Made by a program: the position numbers and the translations under genes
NCBI GenBank assembly: GCA_029948255.1
Contig: JALIZF010001885.1
Coordinates: 124,001 to 188,000, forward strand
Length of the DNA: 64,000 nt
Reading direction: 5' to 3'
Origin: Telmatactis stephensoni
Taxonomy: Eukaryota; Cnidaria; Anthozoa; Actiniaria; Isophelliidae
Part shown: positions 12,418 to 21,400 of the stretch, piece by piece
Layout: each line of letters starts with the position of its first letter
Numbering within the stretch: the stretch's first letter is position 1
The notes under the pieces: model-generated
What the model was told of the DNA's origin: nothing
Database searches by the model: none
The model's input: the letters and a program-made list of their open reading frames with translations, nothing else

Positions 12418-15400
12418 GAATGACAAAGGCTTACATCACGTCATACATAAATGTGTATATAATTCCTGTTCTAATATATCAACTTATAACTGTATGATAA
12501 ATTATAAAATGTAACCATTCTATAAAATGGATGTGGAATAATCAGATTTTGTTAACAGTCTAAAGCCGTGCCCTATCACAGCAAACAGAAAATTAAACTT
12601 AAAGTAAATAATGTTGTGATGGAATTTTATTTTGTATTGGTGCAAAGAGAGCACAATTAATGTTACGTACACAATATTGCAATATATTTCAAAAAACATC
12701 GCGGTTCAGAGCAACGAGCGTCAAGTCAAGACCGAAATAAATGCTGGTTTTATACCAGTAATCTGTTCATATCAGACTTGTTTCTAACTATAATTACAAA
12801 ATGTAAGCATTTTCGCATGCTTGTTAGTAGAGTGCACTCAATTCTATTGATGACGAGTCTCATCTGAATACATTACCAGCACCAAACGTACCAGCATTTA
12901 TTTCAGTCTTGGCTTTGACGCTTGTTCCTTTGAACTGTGACAACGTTTTCTGAAATAAGTGTATACAGTCAATTGAAAAAACGTTGTCGGGTCTAAAATC
13001 ATAGAACATAGAAGCTGAGACCGAAATGGTGCATGGGATCGGTGAATAATTATATTCTGATTTGTTCATTTACGCTGCAACCGATAAAACTTCGAAGCCA
13101 AACGGCCCGCTAACGCAGGTCCTGCATACGCTTTCGGCATTTTGCATTGAAGGCAAAGCGTAAATGAATAAATCAGAATGTAATTATTCACATCCCAAGC
13201 ACCATTTCGGTCTCAGCTTTTATGTTCTCTGTTTTTAGACCCGACAACATTTTTTCAATTGACAGCCTATAGTAATCAAGACAGCACTGTACTTGTAGCT
13301 ATAGTACTAGTAGTATATTGCTTTAAAATAGTCCAGTTCCTAGATATTCATCACCTCAACGCTTGTGAATCGAGTTAGTTCCCTATAGTAGTTAGCTCCC
13401 TGTGTTGTAATTCAATGGTTCGTTATGGTTTAACTTTGTCTTTGAAAGGCTTTCCTTTTCTAACCTATTCTTCAAAGGCTTACTGAAAATATGGAATGAT
13501 AGTTTTTTAAGACTTCTGACTAGTTTATTTGAGTGTTTAATGTGTATGTACTTAGTTTTAGGCGGTTGAGTTTTGAGTTGTGTTTCAAAACACAGGGTTC
13601 CCAAACCTACTAAACAGGAACTAACACAAACACGTCCTCGAAGACCCAGGGCGTCAGGGAGGGGGGAGGGGAACGGAGGGGAAAGGAAAGAGGGGAAAAG
13701 GACGCCCTGGGCTTTTGACTACCCCTAACTTGTCTTGAAGCCAAAATTAATCCGATTAGATGGTCTAACGTAAACAAAGTTCAAATGACAAAATATCTGG
13801 CTCATTTCAATTATCGCTTTGATATAGTGACAGTTGCTCAGCCATATCCTGTGAGAAGTTCCTCAAATACATCTTGTTTCACCAAGGTCTTTGCAATTTA
13901 TCTATAGTTTTCACTCTAAACTCATTAAATACATGAAAGAGATTACGTATATATTGTTTAAAAGTCGCGGTGAGCTGGAAACATGGTTCTTTTCAAACTA
14001 AACATGACAGCTTGTATTGTTAAAAGTCGTGGCGATGCGTGGGGTCAACTTGCTTACTGGTAATTTTAGATGATTTTAATCTAATGGCACAAACGCTTCT
14101 GATTGGCCTCATTATGATTTAATTTCCTTTCCCCTCCGCTCCCCTCCCCCCTCCCTGACGCCCTGGGTCTCCGAGGACGACACAAACATTGAGGATGGTA
14201 ACCCTGTGAAGAAGCTAGAACAATGCTACATATATGAAGCTAGCTCATAACACATTTGTCTTGTTACGTATGACTGGTTTTTAAATATGCATGTAGTCCG
14301 TCTTGATTCCATTGTATATGTGACAAGTGAAGTATATACATTTTGTAAGTCAGCTAATGTATTACAAAATTTTTAGAATGACTTCATGTAAAATGCACAG
14401 ACGGTTGTTATTTTAAGCCCTGATCAAACGAAATCGCAAGGCGGCGAAAGTTTCGACTTGCGTTCTCGTTAGATCGGGACCTTAATATGCAACGTCTGTG
14501 AGTGGATATCTGTGTAAAGATAAAAGATTATTATTATTATTATTATTATTAAGAGGAGATTTTTTTCAATGACGAGCAATAATGGAGAAAAGCGCCAAAA
14601 TTAAAACTAGACCTTCGTGCGAGTTTTAATCCACATTTTCGTTCTGGATTAACACTCAAATTTTTTTTCTACGGGTTGAAAACTGATGTACCAAGATAAA
14701 GTACCTGTTTAAACAGATTTTTGAATTGTACAAAGACTTTTTCTTTAAGCTGTGTTGAGATAAACATCTAGCAAATGAGCAATGCAAATGAAGGGCTAAA
14801 CCTCATTTTCGATCAAAATTTTCGCTTTGGATTAATTAACACTTTGATTCAACTTTCATCGGCCAAAACTACTTACAAACAACTTCAACTTTCTGACAGA
14901 AATGATTTTAGTTTTGTAAGAACAGCTATATTCTTCAACTCAGGAGTTTTTGTCGTTCACTGCTCGAACTTGAAAAAAATCTTCTCTTAATTTACTTGCA
15001 TTGTCTCGTTAACTACAGCCACTACGACAATCATTTAATCGTGGTTAATTCTTTAATCTGGTGCTTGTTTAATTTTTCAGTATTGAGCCTCCAATTGGCA
15101 ACTCGACAAGAAACGCAAATGTCGAACATGCACAGGTAGGATTATATAGTAAAATATTAATCAGTAACCAGGGTGGGCTGCCTTGAGGGTAGATTTCTCA
15201 AAATTAGTAGAAAGAGTAGGAAACTCACTCCTTTGTGGAATTTACAATTCAATCGTCAATTTTAGAGTTGACAAATTCGTATAAAGAGTTTTATCTAACT
15301 TTTCGTTTTGATTTATCCCCGGCCTGAAAATACGAATTATTGAGACCAAAAAGTGACGAACATCCTTCGAGGCTAAGTAGTCGTGGTTCTCACTGGCGAT

Positions 15401-18400
15401 GCAAGCATAAGCGCAAGCAAGGAGAGTTTTTTCATATCTATGTGATTAAGGCGATATATACTGAGCCTGCGTATGTTGCTTGCGCTTATGTTTGCATCGC
15501 TAGTGAGAACAAGACCTTTGCGAAAGGGATTACCAATAACGCATTAGGGACCATTCATTTTTTATCAGGGAGAGGGGGGCGGTGGAAATCTGGGGGGGGG
15601 CCATTCAAAAACATCAGGTCTATAGAGGGGGGGCTACATGTAGAAGAATCAATGTCAAAAGGGGGGGCCATTCAAAAACATCATACCAATGAGCTTTTAT
15701 CAGTTATTTTTAAGTAAGGGAAACAGAATAGAACATTTCTGAGTTACTACTTTACTGCCTATCGCTGAGCGGCTCGCGCTTCGCGCTCGCAAATTAAAAT
15801 GTACTGATATTACAAAATCCGAAACTAGTTATATATGCTAACTACTCATTTACTGAATCAGAAATGTAGTACTTTTGAGTTACTTTCATGCCTTACTTTG
15901 ACGAGCGGCTCGCGCTTCGCGCTCGCATAATGTCGTTATTGTAAAATTGTAAATGGTTTCTGAAAATGTTCTGCTTGCTCTCAGAAGAGCAAGAGCTTTA
16001 TTCTTTACAGAAAATTGATCCACCCTGATTCCAAAACGAATCCCCATTCAGAATGCAGCCTACGGGCCTGTAAATGATCATGAAAAACGAAATAATCTGA
16101 CATTAAAGTACATGGATTGCTAACATTTATACAACTGCAACAAACTTTTGATATCCTTTTAGGGATCATTCATTTTTTATCAGGGAGGGAGGGGAGCGTT
16201 GGAATTTTTTTGGGGGGAGAGGGGGGGTCATTAAAAAAAATCAGGCTTATAGAGGGGGGGGGCTAGTTTTTCTTGTATGGACTCCTGCTGGAATTCCACC
16301 GCCCCCCCCCCCCCCTCCCTGATAAAAAATGAACGGTCCCTTACGCGGGAAGTTCAGTTGGCCATTTATTACGTGTTTGTAACGGAAAATTACAGATCAC
16401 GCGTGAGTCTGGTCACGCATCACGCAGCTTTAATTGTTTTGATGGAGTCACGTGCGCATCACATGCCTAGTTTTGAAACGATCACCCGTCACGCAAAAGC
16501 TCTTTAAAGCAATCATTCCTACCCCGCTATTAAAGTTGTAAAACCATGCACTTAACATTTCAACTTTTGATTAAATCAACATTAAATTTGACAAATTTTC
16601 TGCTTATGAATTAATTGTTTGTTACTTATTTTTTGACGCAGAGAGATTAAAAATTTAACCAATAAATTCAATTCTTCCATGCGTCTGTACTCTGATAGAT
16701 GCACAGATGAAAATGAGAACAAAAATGCACGCCACGAGACGAAGTCGAATAGCGTGATTGTTGTTTTCACCATATTTGGACATCTTCTGTGCATCAATTA
16801 GAGTACAGAACCACGGAAAAATGGAATCTATTTGTTTCATATAATATTCATTGAAAAGTTTCAACCAGTCAGAGTGCGTGTGTGATTCAATGACGTCATC
16901 TATGCGTGTGTACTCTAATTACACATGGTTCCCGACCAATCAGAAAGGGCGTAATAAACCAATGATTATATAAACACTAATGTCTTACTATATAAACAGG
17001 ACAAGGAGAAAGACTCGCCAAGCACGTCACCTAAAGACAAAACATTAAATAATGATCAAGACCGAAATCTCAATCACTTGCAACTACAAAACTATAATAA
17101 CGAAGGATTTGTCATGTAAATATAAAAAATACACAATTAAATGATGTTTTAATATTATGATAAATTCTAAAAAAAGACATCTAAAAACGAAAATATAGAG
17201 CTTTGGTAATGTTATTTATGATAAATAAGATGAACTTAGAAAATCTATAAGAAATGGCTGATCGAAGTCGGCCATTTATAATTTGAGCCTGCATTCATGG
17301 CTCATAGCGGGTTAATGTTCTGTTTGTAAAAGCTGCATGAAAAGCCGTCATAGCGTGTCACATGTAGTAAATCGCCTGAAACTGGCTATAAAAGATTAAA
17401 CCTTCCAGAGAAACACCATTTAGACATCATTTGGAAGCTCTTGGAGAAGCTACAATCTTGGAACAAAACCCAGCTCGAGACACTTTAACTAATTTTCTTG
17501 GCACATGCTTTTGAGACTCAACAGTAACTTAGGCACCTTTTTTTGACCCGTCCCGCTATCCCTATTAGTATAGCTCATGACCTCCCAAAGTCAGGCCTGG
17601 TGTATTGGCAACTTTCTTTAAAAACACTAAGACCTGAACATGTAAATCATTCAGTGAAGGCTTTCAAGGCCTATTCCGGGCCCTAAAATCGCCTAAAATC
17701 GCCCTAAATCGCCTTAAGTTTTGAGCATCTTTGGGGATAATTTTGCTTAAATCGCCTAAAATCGCCTAAAATCGTCCAAAATTACGGCGATTTTAGGGCC
17801 CGGAGTAGGCCTCTTTCAGTATAATGGCATTAAGTTAGGAGCACTGTTTCCAACTAAACAAGATCGCGATCGTCTCAACTAGTTTTGTCCATGATTGTAG
17901 CAGTTTTGTACGAAATACTGTCTCAGTAAACTGCCTCAATTTATTTTGTAATCAGGAAATACCACTATTTAAATTGCGAACACACAGCCTAGAAAGAGCT
18001 AATAATTCAACTAGATCTATTTTTGTACAACAATGTTAGATATGTACAGGCCAGATAGCACTGTAAAATAAAAATATTTGTTTTACATGAGTAATAATGC
18101 GATAGTGCAATATTGTACAACAACTAGCATTGTTAAAGAATAAATATGTAATAAACACATTTTGATAATAAAATATCACTAAACTTTAACAACCAAAATT
18201 GTATAAAATAGATTTCGTAATATGTTAATTAAATCATTATAACAAAAATATGATACCAGCACCTATTGCTTCGTGACTTCGAAGTATGATAACGAAACAA
18301 GAGAAAATAAAATTTGTCATTCTCTGTGCTTTAAGTATTCAAGTTGTATATATACCTATTTCAAAAATCGTTGTCGCATTAAGTTCACAGCGTACACTAC

Positions 18401-21400
18401 AAGACTGCAAAGGATTTTGGAAGTTTTCTAGTAATTAATGTAATAATCATAGCATGTTTTGGTTGCATAAAACATGAATACAAAAGGCTTAATTGCTCTT
18501 AACTCGCGGATTGATGTTTGCACGATGTGCATGGCGCCTAAGGTTATTTTTAGTAACAGGAAGCTGACGCCATATCGTGCGCGCAAGGCTTTCAAACAAT
18601 GGAATTTGATTTATGAACCGTTCCTCCTTCGGCAATGACCAGTTTCGTTCTCTTAGCGTTACTGTCTCTTGTTTGGAAATGAACTTTAACGCAACCCACA
18701 AACATCTACTTAAGGCGGCGTTACACTGCAGTTTTTTCAGCAAATTGTCTTGCAACACTAGAAACTGTATCGGTGCGGAGTGCCGTGGCAAGATGTTACA
18801 CTGTGCAACACATTGCATCAACTTGCAATGTTTTTTTTTACCGAGGAAGGCTGGGGAAGACTGGTATCGAAGACGTACACATGCGCTCTTCAGGAAAAAC
18901 GCATAAAATTGCGAGGAATATTGCTGAAGGGTGTTACACGGTACAATTTGAGGTTGCACATTGCTGCAATCTGTTTCGAAAAGTAGAACCGAATTCACTT
19001 CGTGCAACGTTGTGCGTAACAAAAAACGTTACGAGGCAAGCTATGTCTTGCGACTTGTCTCGTAACGGCGTTTTAAGAAAGTTACTGAGAAAATTACTCA
19101 TTGTAACAGGACCTTTAATCAACAAGTATACTCACCAAATAGTATAACTGATATTTCCGTGGGATCGAGTTTGGTTCTGAAATTACGTTAAAAAATTATC
19201 GGTTGTTATAAAGAGCAGTTTTTGACCTAAAAGACTTTTTTCCATCAAAGAAAACATAAGAAAAGAAAATTAAAGTCGATAAAGAAGATATCAAATGCAA
19301 AAAAAGAAAACTTTTTGAAGCCAGCCGGGCTCGAACCCGTGAACAAAATCAAATTAGTATGCAAATTTTATGCAAAACTTAAAAAATCGGACCATGCATC
19401 CAGACAAATCGCTGAATCATCGCATGTTACGTATAGGATGGAGATTTCGGCCCCTTCCGCGCTATCCGGTAGAACACAGCGAGCTTCGCGATCAAAGAGG
19501 GAGGAAACAGTCGGATCCTAGGCCGTAAATGACTGCACCTTACCACTAGGCTAACTGGTCTACTGAGTAATTTGGAGAACAAAATAACCAAGTGTATCCT
19601 GTGAATGGACTGTCTATTGTTGTGCAAATTACGTGTCACGGTGGCGCAGTTTGAAAACCCTTGTCCTTTGGAGCAAGTGAGCCGGGTTCGAGTCCCAGCA
19701 ATGACAACATTTTTTTTTTCTTTTTTTCTTCTTTTTCTTTTCTTTGTCTTGATCTTTCTCTTTTCTTTCTCTTTTCTTTTTGAATAAACTCATAAAAAAG
19801 AAATGAAATATATATCAATGAGCGAAAAGTGCCCAATCTCAGTTTCGACTGTCCAGATAGCCTAGAGTTTGGCAATGACACACTGATGTGTTCTCATTTT
19901 TTTAATGCATAACGTTTTATTGAAATATCGCTTGTTCAGCTTGTTTTTCTTTCTTTTCTTTCCTTTTCTTTCTTTTTTCTTTTTTTCTTTTTATCTGATC
20001 TTCTGTTTTTAAGGGAAACGGCAGGTTTGTTCGCGCCCGATACCATCCAAGAGAGTAGACAAAAAAATACAGCTGCGTAGATTGTACTTTTTCAGGTTGA
20101 GCCGGTTATACAACAATTTGAAATTTAAAGTACATAAGAAAGATTGTTATGAAAGACAACGTATGGCTTACTTGATTTGGGAAAACCTACATAGCACTCA
20201 GTTCGTGTAATGTATTCAAAAAATCTTTTGTTTTCTATTGTCTTTCGTTCTATTGTATTATGTGTTTTGTATTATATCTTTAGGAATATATTACGTAGTC
20301 TCTCCCGATTTGATTTCTACATCCTTTTCAAGACGCGTACCGTGTTCACGTAAACGAAATTTGCTATGTAAAAAATTCCGTCATAGCAAACAATAACAAG
20401 GTAAATCGTTTATTACGTCGCAGGGGGGGCGGTGTTTTTTCCAATATTTTTGTGTTGGGAAAGTGTACCCCCCAAAAAATTTACATTTCAAAAACATACC
20501 CCCCTCTAAAAATTGATTTTTCAAAAATGTACCCCCTCCCGTCTTTCCTACAAACACATGACCTTAATTTTTAGAGGTACTTTTCAGCATATACTATTCT
20601 AAAGGCGATGTTACACGAGACGATTTTTAACGACGATTTTCAGCGCAACGGCGTTGCGTTAAAAATCTTTCTCGTGTGACAAGACACTTGGAACGATTTT
20701 CCTTGCAATTTTCGCTTCGCCAACGCTTTGCGAGTTTTTGAATCCAAGTCAAGTTGTTGCAACGTTGCGCGGAAAATCGTCGTTAAAAATCGTCTCGTGT
20801 AACACCGCCTTAACTTTTCTATGATCAAAATATAAGACAAATTTTTAATTGCACTTAGTTGCAATATCATTAATATCGTCCTATACACATGTGCAAATAT
20901 CAACGCAAAGTTTTTTTGCACTGTTCACAGTAAATTTATGTGAATGAATAAAACACACACATATACTATTTTTAATTTTTTAATTTTTTAACTAGGACTA
21001 GTGAGCAGCACAGAGGAGAACACGTGTAGTTGTAATCTTTCTTTTTAATCCCGACATGTTTCATCTCTAACGGAGACTTCTTCAGGGAATGAATATAACA
21101 ACTATACGACTAGCTATATACACACGCTAAATTTCTGAACGTGCCTAACGTTAAACTTCCCATGGAAGAAACTAAGTAACTTTTACATGCTGGTTCCGGA
21201 CGTACACAAAACGCCGTGACTATATGTCATGGTGTAATGCTAATAGAAATTTGGGGTCCATGCGAATAGCGCTAATCGCATGGACTCCAAATTTCTATTA
21301 CATTACACCATAACATATCAGGTTGCTATGTCAAATCTTTTTTCGGTAAAAATCAAAACGTACCCCCCCCCCCCCCCCAAAGTCTTCAATGTTTGGAAAA

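Noticed and set aside
18489..19022. 177-codon minus-strand frame
   Set aside because: Covers two foldback elements; no domain, and mirrored frames occur on the other strand as expected for palindromic DNA.
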